Origin: a virus
Length of the DNA: 64,000 nucleotides
IMG/VR virus record: IMGVR_UViG_3300025141_000020
Location: 1 to 64,000 of that record
Direction: 5' to 3' (one strand)
Numbering within the stretch: the stretch's first letter is position 1; the number at the start of each line of letters is the position of its first letter. The translations under genes were made by a program, and so were the position numbers. Of this stretch, positions 7,371-14,682 are shown piece after piece. The notes below the pieces were generated by a model. It saw nothing but the letters and a program-made list of their open reading frames with translations, did no database searches and was not told the origin of the DNA.

Positions 7371-7682
7371 ATGAATGTTATTTTAAATAATAAAGAAATT
7401 CCGGTAGAAATTATGTCTACCCCTAATAGTATTTCTACTGGCATGATGGGTAGAGACCATTTAGATGGTGGTATGTTGTTTGTTTTTGAGGATGTAGGCG
7501 AACGTTCTTTCTGGATGAAAAATTGTTTGATACCTTTAGATATCATTTTTATGGTTAATGGTGAAGTTAGTGAGGTTTACGAAAATTGTGTTCCTTGTGA
7601 ATCAGAGCCTTGTGAAAGATATTGGGGTTTGGCTGATAAAGTTTTAGAATTAAATGGTGGGGAATATTTAAAATTTATATGA
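7371..7682 (+). CDS. DUF192 family protein (103 aa)
   Basis: Matches the DUF192 (PF02643) pattern: STGMMGRDHLDGGMLFVFED, then FWMKNCLIPLDIIFMVNGEV, a Cys pair in CVPCESEPC, and the C-terminal VLELNGGEYLKF. The family is a small beta-barrel of unknown biochemical role, widespread in bacteria and archaea, often with a signal peptide; here no signal peptide is present. It is the first gene of a plus-strand island and its stop overlaps the ATG of the metallopeptidase (ATGA), so the two are coupled. Confidence 0.85.
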   Translation: MNVILNNKEIPVEIMSTPNSISTGMMGRDHLDGGMLFVFEDVGERSFWMKNCLIPLDIIFMVNGEVSEVYENCVPCESEPCERYWGLADKVLELNGGEYLKFI

Positions 7683-9616
7683 AAAGAAAAAAATTAATAT
7701 TATCTAAAAGTAGTCTTATAGATTTAATATGTGAGACGGTACTAGAAGTCTCTAATATTAATGAGGGAGGAGATACAGACACAGTTATGCCGACACGTAA
7801 ATCTCTTGGATTAGGTGGTAAAACAGCTTTAGATAGTAAGACATCTTCTTTTGTAAAAGCACAAAAAGATTCTAGTGAACACATTGGACATACAGATTAT
7901 GGATATAGTCCACACGCAGGGTGGAAACAGTTTTGGGCTGATTGGCAAAATGACGATTTCTATATCGGCGATAAGCATAGTCAGTATTGTCATAGCTGTG
8001 GACTCGGTTATCACGGATATGCCGAGGGAAATATAGATGAAGACGCGAAATTTAGTTATATACAATCTGGAACTGGTGATTTAGTTGCTGATGCAAATGA
8101 TATACAAAGCTATTTAAAAAACGAAGTGGGTGACAAATACAAGAACCTCGGAACAGATGGTACTTTTGGTGATGAAACAGCAAAAGCTGTAGGTGCTTAC
8201 TTAGGGTACCCGAATATTACATCAAAGGTGAAATTATTAGAATACCTTGCACCTAAATACCCAGATGAATTTGGGACAAAAGGTAAATCTGGTTATGGAA
8301 TTGGTGGTAAATCACAAGGAATAATAGCAGACCTATTGTCTGCAAAATGTGTAAAGGATTTGAGGGAGTGTATGGACAAATCTGATTTTGCAACAAAACA
8401 CGGTAAGACAAGAGAAGAATTTGCAGATATGTTTTGGAAGGCAGCTGTTAAAGCTAGAACAGAGGCTATAGATTGGATTATAGAGTTTTATAGTGACAAA
8501 AACCCAGATAATTTCAATAAACTTATTCCGGAAGATGAGCAGTTTAAAAATTTCTATTCTCTTTGGACTCTAAAAGACATAGTTGCCGCTATGCAAAATA
8601 ACCAGGATTTAGGTTTATCGAAATATGAGCTGCAGGGTTTAAATTACTTGAGGATGGACGTTTATAGTAAACTGCGTAATAAATTAGAAGAGATGAAGGG
8701 AGAGGAGAAGTATGAAACAGACTTAGACTACGGTGTATTTTCTAAATCACTTAGAATATTCTTTTGTTGTGAAGGGGATTTTTTTGCTTGGGTTAACGAT
8801 TCCCAATCTCTGTATCGATATAATGTAAATTTATATACTTTTCTTAACCCGAGTGAAGAGGGTTGGGAACATGACATGTTTAGTTCAACCTTACATGAAT
8901 TAGGACATATTGTAGATAATATTCTTTTGAAAGACCTGGGGGTAAAACCCTATCCGGGAGATATATATCAGGATGAAGATAAAACGACAGACTACTTGAA
9001 CCCTCCTCCTAAAGATAAGGATAAGAGAGGCCCTTATGTCACTAGAAAATCTGAGCTTTATGCGAGAATGTTTAATCTTAGACATTATTTTGATGTAAAG
9101 TCCACTATAAGTGGTGAAGCATGGGCTCAAGCATGGATGAAGAAGGTTAATAAGGGTGATATAATTTGGAATCCAGAAAAGACATTTGATGACCTTCCTG
9201 TACCTGAGTTTGGAATTTCTAAAGTTGGTGATAAGGTCTATTTGGAATTAACCTTTGAGCTTGTGTGTCGTCTATGGAGTGGTAAACGGTGGCAGAAGAT
9301 ATGTAGGGACCCTGAAAAATGGACGTATGGTGATATATGGGATTTTACTACATTTATAAAATATAAGATAGGTGATAAGGAGACATTTTCTACTGAACAT
9401 GGACTGGGAGCGTTACTAGCTACTTTTACTTTTGACCCTAACAAATTTGAAGTTGATAATAAAGACCCAGATGTTTTCTGGATTGTCTTTGATTTTAATA
9501 AGATTGCAGAAGCTAATAGATTATACGTAATGATGGACCCAAATGAGTTGGTGACTGATTCAGAGGAGTTTGCTGCCTTGGAAAATCTATATGACGGACT
9601 TCCAAAACCAAGTTAA
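7679..9616 (+). CDS. Putative zinc metallopeptidase with peptidoglycan-binding-like region (645 aa)
   Basis: The clear catalytic signature is LHELGHIVDN with HELGH at residues 406-410, the zincin active site (two His ligands plus Glu base). A third ligand is not obvious; E or H residues downstream near SELYARMF are candidates. The N-terminus is an amphipathic tag-like helix (KKLILSKSSLIDLICETVLE). Around residues 135-185 a segment with GDKYKNLGTDGTFGDETAKA resembles a PG_binding_1 repeat. The combination suggests a virion or lysis enzyme cutting peptide cross-links or host surface protein. Translationally coupled to the DUF192 gene. Substrate is unknown. Confidence 0.7.
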   Translation: MKRKKLILSKSSLIDLICETVLEVSNINEGGDTDTVMPTRKSLGLGGKTALDSKTSSFVKAQKDSSEHIGHTDYGYSPHAGWKQFWADWQNDDFYIGDKHSQYCHSCGLGYHGYAEGNIDEDAKFSYIQSGTGDLVADANDIQSYLKNEVGDKYKNLGTDGTFGDETAKAVGAYLGYPNITSKVKLLEYLAPKYPDEFGTKGKSGYGIGGKSQGIIADLLSAKCVKDLRECMDKSDFATKHGKTREEFADMFWKAAVKARTEAIDWIIEFYSDKNPDNFNKLIPEDEQFKNFYSLWTLKDIVAAMQNNQDLGLSKYELQGLNYLRMDVYSKLRNKLEEMKGEEKYETDLDYGVFSKSLRIFFCCEGDFFAWVNDSQSLYRYNVNLYTFLNPSEEGWEHDMFSSTLHELGHIVDNILLKDLGVKPYPGDIYQDEDKTTDYLNPPPKDKDKRGPYVTRKSELYARMFNLRHYFDVKSTISGEAWAQAWMKKVNKGDIIWNPEKTFDDLPVPEFGISKVGDKVYLELTFELVCRLWSGKRWQKICRDPEKWTYGDIWDFTTFIKYKIGDKETFSTEHGLGALLATFTFDPNKFEVDNKDPDVFWIVFDFNKIAEANRLYVMMDPNELVTDSEEFAALENLYDGLPKPS

Positions 9617-9681
9617 TCCGTTAAACGAATAAAAAAATATAATTTTACCATTCACAGGATTATATACACCTTTCATCTAAT

Positions 9682-9689
9682 TATATTTG
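9682..9689 (+). promoter_or_regulatory. Possible Bacteroidota -7 element TATATTTG
   Basis: TAnnTTTG match about 70 nt before the lipoprotein ATG at 9760. No TTG at the expected -33 distance is visible, so it is weaker than the 6136-6166 site. Confidence 0.35.
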
Positions 9690-9759
9690 ATTTACTATTT
9701 TAATGTTATTATTGTTACCATGTAAATAAATTTATTAATAACCTAAAAAAAAAAGAAAA

Positions 9760-9918
9760 ATGAAAAAATTAACGTATTTAACACTAATGGGATTAACATG
9801 TATTTTAGTAGCGTGTGGAGGTGATACAGAGACTGAAGTTATTGAAGAAACACCTTGTACTTCGGACACAACAGCTGTAGAAGTAATTGAAACGCCAACG
9901 GACACAGTTGTAGAATAG
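9760..9918 (+). CDS. Small lipoprotein (52 aa)
   Basis: The ATG at 9760 follows an A-rich leader (acctaaaaaaaaaagaaaa) typical of Bacteroidota translation starts. The product has a basic n-region MKKLTYL, a hydrophobic core and a lipobox LVAC with Cys19, followed by GGDTETEVIEETPC and a Thr/Val/Glu-rich tail. It should be cleaved by signal peptidase II and lipid-anchored; the acidic residues after the Cys may favour surface export in Bacteroidota. Small phage lipoproteins often act in superinfection exclusion, which is an inference here. The gene ends 24 nt before a strong terminator. Confidence 0.75.
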   Translation: MKKLTYLTLMGLTCILVACGGDTETEVIEETPCTSDTTAVEVIETPTDTVVE

Positions 9919-9942
9919 TAAATCTCATATTGTCTAAAAATA

Positions 9943-9967
9943 AAAGGTCCTTCGGGACCTTTTTTTA
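9943..9967. terminator. Bidirectional rho-independent terminator
   Basis: Perfect 8-bp hairpin AAAGGTCC-TTCG-GGACCTTT closed by a stable UUCG tetraloop and followed by a T-run on the plus strand; the minus strand also reads into TTTTATTTTT. It sits between the plus-strand lipoprotein and the minus-strand DHH gene, which converge, so it can end both transcripts. Confidence 0.9.
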
Positions 9968-9988
9968 TATGGAGTTATTGCGTGTAAT

Positions 9989-11428
9989 CTAACTACCAAT
10001 TTTCTCTTTGATGGTATTAACTAGTTCTTTTTGTACCCATTTAACAAACTCAACATACCTTGTAGGTTTACTGTCCGCTTTTTTCTTCCATGTGCCTTCT
10101 GGGTTTCTAGTGGCTCTACTAAAGAAGTTTAGTCCACTTATATTGGTTATGCATTTATGCCCACCACTATTAGCTTGTATAACGTCCCAAGCTGGCACTG
10201 TTATTTTATCTAATACTATTTTTTGTTTTTCACTTAAATTATCCCAAGGGGTATCAATAATATCAATTGCCATGTTATAGTATTGTGAACCCTCTTTTGG
10301 CATATTTTGTAGGTGGTCTTTGTATAACGCGAATAAATCTGAAGTTTTAAAGCCAATACTATCATCTTGTGCTTTTGTTTCACCAACTCTCTTAATTACT
10401 GAAATAGGTATCATATGTGCTTTTAATTGTGGTTCTATTTTTTTAAGTACTTCTTGAGCTATATCTCCTAAGTTAACACCTTTAAGAGCTCTATCCTTTT
10501 TAAATGGATTGCACGAAGCTTGTACTAACCCCATTGGCCAAGCAACTACGAAGAAATCAGCTTCTGGGTATATTTTAAATGGTGTGTATCTATCATAAGA
10601 ACCCGGTTTAAATAATGCACCACCACCATATTGTACTATTATATTACCATCTAAAGTTAAATTATCACTTTCTTGTTGGGATTTGATGTATTCGGCTTGG
10701 TTTTGTGCCATATCTTCAGGTGAAGCAAATCCTTTTTCTTTTGCATATGAAGTTATATTTTGGTATATGTTTAGTAGGGATGGGGTAGAGTTCATTACCA
10801 GATTTTCTAAGAACCCAGGTTTATTTTTATAAGCTAATAATAACTTATTAGTTAAAAGACCTAACATCCATTTCTTTTCATATGCTTGGTCACCTTTTTC
10901 AAAATCCCTAATTAAGTTCATTACTTGTTCTGGTTCAATATCGTGTTTTGCGTAGTCTGCAGAATCTACGGTATTAATCATCATAATATCTTCATTACTA
11001 AAAATATCACTAGGACTTATGGTTTGTGAGATGGTTTCTACGTTTGACCTTGCTCCTTTAAATTGTGTTGCGGTGTCATCTTCAACACCTGCTTGTGAGT
11101 CATGGTGGTCTGTATGTATCTTAAAGATTGGTTTGCCGTGTGCAAAATCTACAAGTACCGGCATTACATCACCGCTTGCGTCTGGTTTTTTAACAGAAAA
11201 TTCTTTATCCCCATATTGTATAACATGTGAACCTATAACATCAATCCCATAGCTTTCAAGATAATTTTTCATTCCTAATGCTGATACTACTCCGTCTAGG
11301 TCTTGGTGAAAGTATATCTCTGCTTTTGGATATCTGTCTGCTAATTTGTTAATATCCCTAATCCCACCTTCATTTAAAAGTGACCCATTAATATGGTCTA
11401 GTTGTTGTTCTGTTATCTCTATTTTCAT
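9989..11428 (-). CDS. DHH-family phosphoesterase (479 aa), N-terminally tagged
   Basis: Motifs of the DHH superfamily (RecJ, nanoRNase/pAp phosphatase): HQDLDGVVSALGM (motif I, about residue 41-53), LVDFAHG (motif II), HTDHHDSQ (DHH motif III, about residue 107) and a C-terminal GGHKCITNISG resembling the DHHA1 substrate loop. Such enzymes are Mn-dependent exonucleases or oligonucleotide phosphatases. The N-terminal 20 residues (MKIEITEQQLDHINGSLLNE) are not part of the fold and match the tag on lysozyme and the PG-binding protein. TATTTATA lies 4 nt before the ATG. Likely substrate is single-stranded nucleic acid or dinucleotides; this is inference. Confidence 0.8.
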   Translation of the reverse strand: MKIEITEQQLDHINGSLLNEGGIRDINKLADRYPKAEIYFHQDLDGVVSALGMKNYLESYGIDVIGSHVIQYGDKEFSVKKPDASGDVMPVLVDFAHGKPIFKIHTDHHDSQAGVEDDTATQFKGARSNVETISQTISPSDIFSNEDIMMINTVDSADYAKHDIEPEQVMNLIRDFEKGDQAYEKKWMLGLLTNKLLLAYKNKPGFLENLVMNSTPSLLNIYQNITSYAKEKGFASPEDMAQNQAEYIKSQQESDNLTLDGNIIVQYGGGALFKPGSYDRYTPFKIYPEADFFVVAWPMGLVQASCNPFKKDRALKGVNLGDIAQEVLKKIEPQLKAHMIPISVIKRVGETKAQDDSIGFKTSDLFALYKDHLQNMPKEGSQYYNMAIDIIDTPWDNLSEKQKIVLDKITVPAWDVIQANSGGHKCITNISGLNFFSRATRNPEGTWKKKADSKPTRYVEFVKWVQKELVNTIKEKIGS

Positions 11429-11432
11429 ATAC

Positions 11433-11440
11433 TATAAATA
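11433..11440 (-). promoter_or_regulatory. Late-promoter-like octamer TATTTATA
   Basis: Minus strand, 4 nt before the ATG at 11428. With a Bacteroidota-like distance from -7 element to start site, the transcript would be leaderless. Confidence 0.55.
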
Positions 11441-11442
11441 CT

Positions 11443-12006
11443 TTACAATCCTTCTATAAATTTTTGATGCTCTAACTCCCTTCTTTTAGCTAGTCCAGGA
11501 AATTTACTACTAACTCTATAAGTTTTAATTGCTTCCCCTGCTTTTTTATATTCATTAGTATCTAATGTGCCTATACTTTTTAATAGGGATATTACATCAG
11601 CCATTCTTAATCCTGAAGCACCACCATTATAGGATAAAGATAATAAAGCGTCGTACATATTTTGAGTTATTGGTACGTATATTCCTTGGTCCTCCCAATC
11701 CTTAAAAATTTTTCTTAGTCTCTTTGCGTGATAGTTAGAATCTTCTTGTAATTTCTCAGTGGCTTCCTTCTCACAATTTGTACCATCCCCTAATATATCA
11801 CCTTCTTTAACCCCCTCTGTATGTCCATATCCTATTGTCCATTTACCATCACCAATACTATATGCTTTACATTTTAAACCTTCCTCTTTTCTTATATGAC
11901 TCCAATACCATTGTGAAGCTTTTAAACTAGAAGCTCTCATAAAGTTAGAATTATCTAATTGTTCTGAAATTAGTTTAACTTGGTTTTCTGTAATTACTAT
12001 ACGCAT
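11443..12006 (-). CDS. GH24 (T4-type) lysozyme, 187 aa, N-terminally tagged
   Basis: Cleaves the MurNAc-GlcNAc bond of peptidoglycan. The catalytic core is KEEGLKCKAYSIGDGKWTIG with Glu42 and Thr57 at the spacing of T4 lysozyme Glu11 and Thr26; Asp20 is not at the T4 position, but Asp53 two residues later may replace it. Further family motifs are YGHTEGV, NMYDALLSLSYNGG and LAKRRELEHQKFIEG. The frame opens at an ATG at 12036, but the ATG at 12006 is chosen: it starts with the shared tag MRIVITENQVKLISEQ and is preceded by the TATTTATT element. No signal peptide, so a holin is expected. See the hairpin feature upstream for its control. Confidence 0.9.
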   Translation of the reverse strand: MRIVITENQVKLISEQLDNSNFMRASSLKASQWYWSHIRKEEGLKCKAYSIGDGKWTIGYGHTEGVKEGDILGDGTNCEKEATEKLQEDSNYHAKRLRKIFKDWEDQGIYVPITQNMYDALLSLSYNGGASGLRMADVISLLKSIGTLDTNEYKKAGEAIKTYRVSSKFPGLAKRRELEHQKFIEGL

Positions 12007-12045
12007 AAAAAAGTCGTTTACAATAAATACAATCATAAACGACTT
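12007..12045 (-). promoter_or_regulatory. Lysozyme regulatory hairpin with late promoter in its loop
   Basis: Minus strand 5' to 3': AAGTCGTTTA (12045-12036), a 15-nt loop TGATTGTATTTATTG, then the perfect 10-bp complement TAAACGACTT (12020-12011), TTTT, and the lysozyme ATG at 12006. The loop contains TATTTATT (12029-12022). Read-through RNA would fold into a hairpin ending at the start codon, a terminator-like or translation-blocking structure. RNA started from the loop promoter would lack the 5' arm and be open. This is the layout known for T4 gene e. Confidence 0.75.
12022..12029 (-). promoter_or_regulatory. Late-promoter-like octamer TATTTATT in the lysozyme hairpin loop
   Basis: Minus strand, 15 nt before the lysozyme ATG at 12006; a one-mismatch form of the octamer. 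The expected start site lies in the 3' arm of the hairpin, so late RNA escapes folding. Confidence 0.55.
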
Positions 12046-12060
12046 ACTACATAAAGTAGT
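12046..12060 (-). promoter_or_regulatory. Second small hairpin upstream of lysozyme
   Basis: Inverted repeat ACTAC-TTTAT-GTAGT, directly adjacent to the 10-bp lysozyme hairpin and 8 nt after the cysteine synthase stop. No T-run follows, so it is more likely part of a processed or structured leader than a terminator. Confidence 0.4.
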
Positions 12061-12067
12061 TATTTAT

Positions 12068-12967
12068 CTACATACAACTAAAATACCTCTCTCCCCTATC
12101 ACAAAGAATAGTAACCGCATTATTTTTATTGTTATCTCTTAGCCATTGAAATGCTGCGAATATATTAGCTGCAGCACTTATACCTACAAACAACCCGTAT
12201 TTTTTTGCTAAGTGTCTTGCACATTTTTTTGCACATGCTGTAGACACTGTTCTAACCTCATCTACCTTATCTAGGTCCACGAGGAATTTACTACCGTCTC
12301 CTATCCCTTGGATACCGTGAAGTCCTGGTTCACCACCACTCATAACAGCACTCTCTGTTGGCTCTATTGCTACTGTCTTTATGGTAGGCCACATTTCTTT
12401 TAAAAACTTATCGGTACCCATAAGGGTACCACCAGTTCCTGTTCCAGCCACAAAGACGTCTGGTGTACACTCTCTTATTTCATTAGCATCTTTAAATTGG
12501 TTGTATATTTCTGGACCTGTGCCCATATAATGTGCTTCTATATTTAACGGGTTGTGGAATTGGTTGCAATTAAACCAACCATTTTTATTACATATGTCAT
12601 CTCTTAAAGCTATTGCTCCATCAAAGTCTCCTTCTTCAACCTCAATTAATTCTGCACCATAAAACCTAAACATATTTTTCCTTTCTTCAGACATATTAGA
12701 TGGCATGATAATAACCATTTTATAACCTCTTTCCGCGGCTAACATTGCAAATGAGATACCACTATTACCTGATGTCGCTTCACATAGGGTATCACCTCGT
12801 TCTATTAGTTTTAATTTCTCTGCATTATTAATAATAAAGCTTGCCATTCTATCTTTAACAGAACCACTAGGATTCATAAATTCAGATTTGCCCCAAACGG
12901 TAAAATCCCCAATGGTAATGGGGATTAACGGGGTGTTACCCACATAATCAGATAGTCTTTGTTTCAT
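12068..12967 (-). CDS. Cysteine synthase, CysK/CysM family (299 aa)
   Basis: PLP-dependent O-acetylserine (or O-phosphoserine) sulfhydrylase making cysteine from sulfide. The Schiff-base Lys38 is in NPSGSVKDR, the substrate loop is EATSGNSGISFA, the phosphate-binding Gly loop is GTGTGGTLMG, and AIEPTESAVMSGG and HGIQGIGDG follow. Length is typical, so it appears intact. The stop of the cyclophilin is not in this frame; rather its own ATG overlaps the upstream cyclophilin stop (TAATG), showing coupling. An unusual auxiliary metabolic gene for a phage; it fits the extreme cysteine content of the tail proteins in 45-63 kb. That link is inference. Confidence 0.93.
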   Translation of the reverse strand: MKQRLSDYVGNTPLIPITIGDFTVWGKSEFMNPSGSVKDRMASFIINNAEKLKLIERGDTLCEATSGNSGISFAMLAAERGYKMVIIMPSNMSEERKNMFRFYGAELIEVEEGDFDGAIALRDDICNKNGWFNCNQFHNPLNIEAHYMGTGPEIYNQFKDANEIRECTPDVFVAGTGTGGTLMGTDKFLKEMWPTIKTVAIEPTESAVMSGGEPGLHGIQGIGDGSKFLVDLDKVDEVRTVSTACAKKCARHLAKKYGLFVGISAAANIFAAFQWLRDNNKNNAVTILCDRGERYFSCM

Positions 12968-13395
12968 TAGTCTACTATTTCTACTGAAAATTTGTCTCCT
13001 TGTTGGATTTGTTCTACAATCTCTAATCCTTCTGTTACTTTACCAAAACATGTATGTTGTTTATCTAGGTGTTGTGTTCCTTGTCTACTATGACAAAGAA
13101 AGAATTGTGAGCCACCAGTATTTCTACCAGCATGAGCCATAGATAACACCCCTTTGTCGTGGTATTGGTTATCCCCGTCTAGCTCACAATCAATTTTATA
13201 TCCTGGACCACCCATTCCGTTTCCGTTAGGACACCCACCCTGTGCTACGAAATTAGGGATGACTCTATGGAAGTTAAGGTCTTTATAAAAACCATCTTTT
13301 GCTAATTTAACAAAATTATTTACTGTGTTTGGTGCGTCTTTCTCATAGAACTCTACCACCATAGTTCCTTTGTTTGTGTTAATTTTACCTTTCAT
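12967..13395 (-). CDS. Cyclophilin-type peptidyl-prolyl cis-trans isomerase (142 aa)
   Basis: Catalyses proline isomerisation during protein folding. Core motifs are [20 protein letters not shown] (catalytic Arg in FHRVI), [27 protein letters not shown] and [17 protein letters not shown]. No signal peptide, so it acts in the cytoplasm. It is translationally coupled to cysteine synthase downstream and overlaps DUF3310 upstream by 11 nt. The proline-rich tail proteins (many PP and PG pairs) are plausible clients, an inference from composition. Confidence 0.93.
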   Translation of the reverse strand: MKGKINTNKGTMVVEFYEKDAPNTVNNFVKLAKDGFYKDLNFHRVIPNFVAQGGCPNGNGMGGPGYKIDCELDGDNQYHDKGVLSMAHAGRNTGGSQFFLCHSRQGTQHLDKQHTCFGKVTEGLEIVEQIQQGDKFSVEIVD

Positions 13396-13663
13396 TTTTT
13401 AATTTTTTAATTTCTCTATTAATATACCAACTTGATTTTTCTAAGTCTTGTAACTTATTTCCTTTTTTATTTGCTCTTGCAATATATTTTACCGCGTTTC
13501 CTAAATTGAATCCTAAATCCCAACCCTCTATAACCTTAATAGCTTCATATGGGTTATCTTCACCACCATAATGATTTGGGTGGTCTACCATATCTTTTTT
13601 TCTATTTTCTTTAATATTAAACTCTATAATATCTTCTTGTGTTGGATATTTTCTTTTAGTCAT
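13385..13663 (-). CDS. DUF3310 family protein (92 aa)
   Basis: Contains the DUF3310 (PF11753) pattern VDHPNHYGG...[10 protein letters not shown], then [20 protein letters not shown] and [13 protein letters not shown]. Family members are common in phages; T7 gp1.7, a nucleotide kinase, carries a related region. Whether this short form is an enzyme is unknown. N-terminal 25 residues are a basic extension. It overlaps the cyclophilin start, in a run of coupled genes. Confidence 0.8.
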   Translation of the reverse strand: MTKRKYPTQEDIIEFNIKENRKKDMVDHPNHYGGEDNPYEAIKVIEGWDLGFNLGNAVKYIARANKKGNKLQDLEKSSWYINREIKKLKNER

Positions 13664-13664
13664 T

Positions 13665-13997
13665 TTATTTTTTTCTACCTATCATATCTTTAATTTTGGT
13701 ATATGGGGTGTCGGTTAAATCCTCATTACCATATTTACCATAAATGTATTCTTTTAAGGTATCAATATCAACCCTCTCTGAATCATAAATGCTTATTATT
13801 TTTCCTGAGGTTTCGTTTTCATTTGGAAAGACTAGTGTTGTGTATCCAGTTTCTTCTGTTATTTTTTTTATGAATTCTTTTAAATCCACTATTGCTCTAG
13901 TTGCCTGCTTAGACAGTTTTAGTATCATCACAGGTTTATAGTCCTCCAAAGCTAGTTCTTTAGCTATTTTTTTTACTGTTGTGTATTTATTCTCCAT
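13665..13997 (-). CDS. Hypothetical protein (110 aa)
   Basis: An alpha/beta protein (MENKYTTVKKIAKELALED..., KIISIYDSERVDIDTLKEYI, ending IKDMIGRKK). Two ATGs are available, at 14009 and 13997; the second forms a TAATG stop-start overlap with the upstream gene and is preferred. No known family is recognised. Gene order places it between small unknown genes and DUF3310. Confidence 0.6.
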   Translation of the reverse strand: MENKYTTVKKIAKELALEDYKPVMILKLSKQATRAIVDLKEFIKKITEETGYTTLVFPNENETSGKIISIYDSERVDIDTLKEYIYGKYGNEDLTDTPYTKIKDMIGRKK

Positions 13998-14314
13998 TAG
14001 TTCATGCACATTGGAGGGAATCCTTTAATAATTGTTTTAAATATTTTCTTTTGTTCTACTGTTGGGTAATTTATATGGTTTTTTTGTTCTACCATAATTG
14101 CTGTTATAGTGGCCATTTGTTCTGCTGATAGCATAGGTTCTCCATCCATACCAACATTTTTTTCAGCTTGTTCCCTAACTAACTTAAAAAATTGTTCCAT
14201 ATCAACATCTAATCTAATAAACATATCTTTTCTTGCTTCTTCATCATTTTTAAAGAACTCTTTAAGTTGTCTTATGTAAATCTCTATATTAACGTCCATA
14301 AACATAAATACCAC
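13997..14314 (-). CDS. Hypothetical helical protein (105 aa)
   Basis: A Met-rich, helical protein (IEIYIRQLKEFFKNDEEARK, then FFKLVREQAEKNV and PPMCMN at the end). No recognised domain. The first Met residues (MVFMFMDVN) give alternative starts at 14314 and 14302 or 14296; the ATG at 14296 would begin MDVNIEIYIRQ. Its stop overlaps the next start. It abuts the stop of the 40-residue gene at 14315. Confidence 0.55.
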   Translation of the reverse strand: MVFMFMDVNIEIYIRQLKEFFKNDEEARKDMFIRLDVDMEQFFKLVREQAEKNVGMDGEPMLSAEQMATITAIMVEQKNHINYPTVEQKKIFKTIIKGFPPMCMN

Positions 14315-14437
14315 TTAAGAACTACTTTTATTTTTTTCTTTAGTTGGTGACGGGGGTTTATACCCATAGGTCTTCACCTGCCTTAATTCATTTAATGTTC
14401 TTTTTTTAATTATTTTTTTTCTCATTTTTTCTGTCAT
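14315..14437 (-). CDS. Basic miniprotein (40 aa)
   Basis: Translation of the apparent gap gives an intact 40-codon frame from ATG at 14437 (MTEKMRKKIIKKRTLNELRQ..., ending SPTKEKNKSSS). It overlaps the upstream 91-residue gene by 32 nt and ends right before the next gene. Highly basic N-terminal half, Ser/Lys tail. No homology can be claimed. Confidence 0.5.
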   Translation of the reverse strand: MTEKMRKKIIKKRTLNELRQVKTYGYKPPSPTKEKNKSSS

Positions 14438-14681
14438 TTTTTATTAATTTTTCATTCTGTAATAAATATTTTTCTCTTTTAGTAAAATTATTTATCCTAT
14501 CTACCTTTTTAATCATAGTTTTTTCCATGGACATTATAGTTTTTTCCAAATTTAGAATTTGTCTCTCCACTTCTAATATAGTCTCTCTTTGTTCTCTACC
14601 CTTTTTCGCTTCCCAGATTAACCACCCAAAAGCTAATACTTCTAAAATGAATAATGCTATTAATAATGTGGTGTCTATCAT
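14406..14681 (-). CDS. Membrane-anchored coiled-coil protein (91 aa)
   Basis: Residues 4-23 (TTLLIALFILEVLAFGWLIW) form one transmembrane helix. The rest is a long charged coiled coil with heptads (ILEVERQILNLEKTIMSMEK) and a Lys/Asn-rich tail. The topology (short N-terminus, cytoplasmic coiled coil) is like small phage membrane proteins of unknown role. It starts 1 nt after the stop of the DruA-like gene. Confidence 0.6.
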   Translation of the reverse strand: MIDTTLLIALFILEVLAFGWLIWEAKKGREQRETILEVERQILNLEKTIMSMEKTMIKKVDRINNFTKREKYLLQNEKLIKNDRKNEKKNN

Positions 14682-14682
14682 G

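Noticed and set aside
12007-12036. Upstream ATG of the lysozyme frame (extra residues MIVFIVNDFF)
   Set aside because: The extension encodes part of the hairpin and loop; the ATG at 12006 begins the shared tag and fits the promoter.
14340-14405. A GC-richer patch with possible tRNA-like arms
   Set aside because: It is the coding part of the 40-residue minus-strand protein; no acceptor stem.
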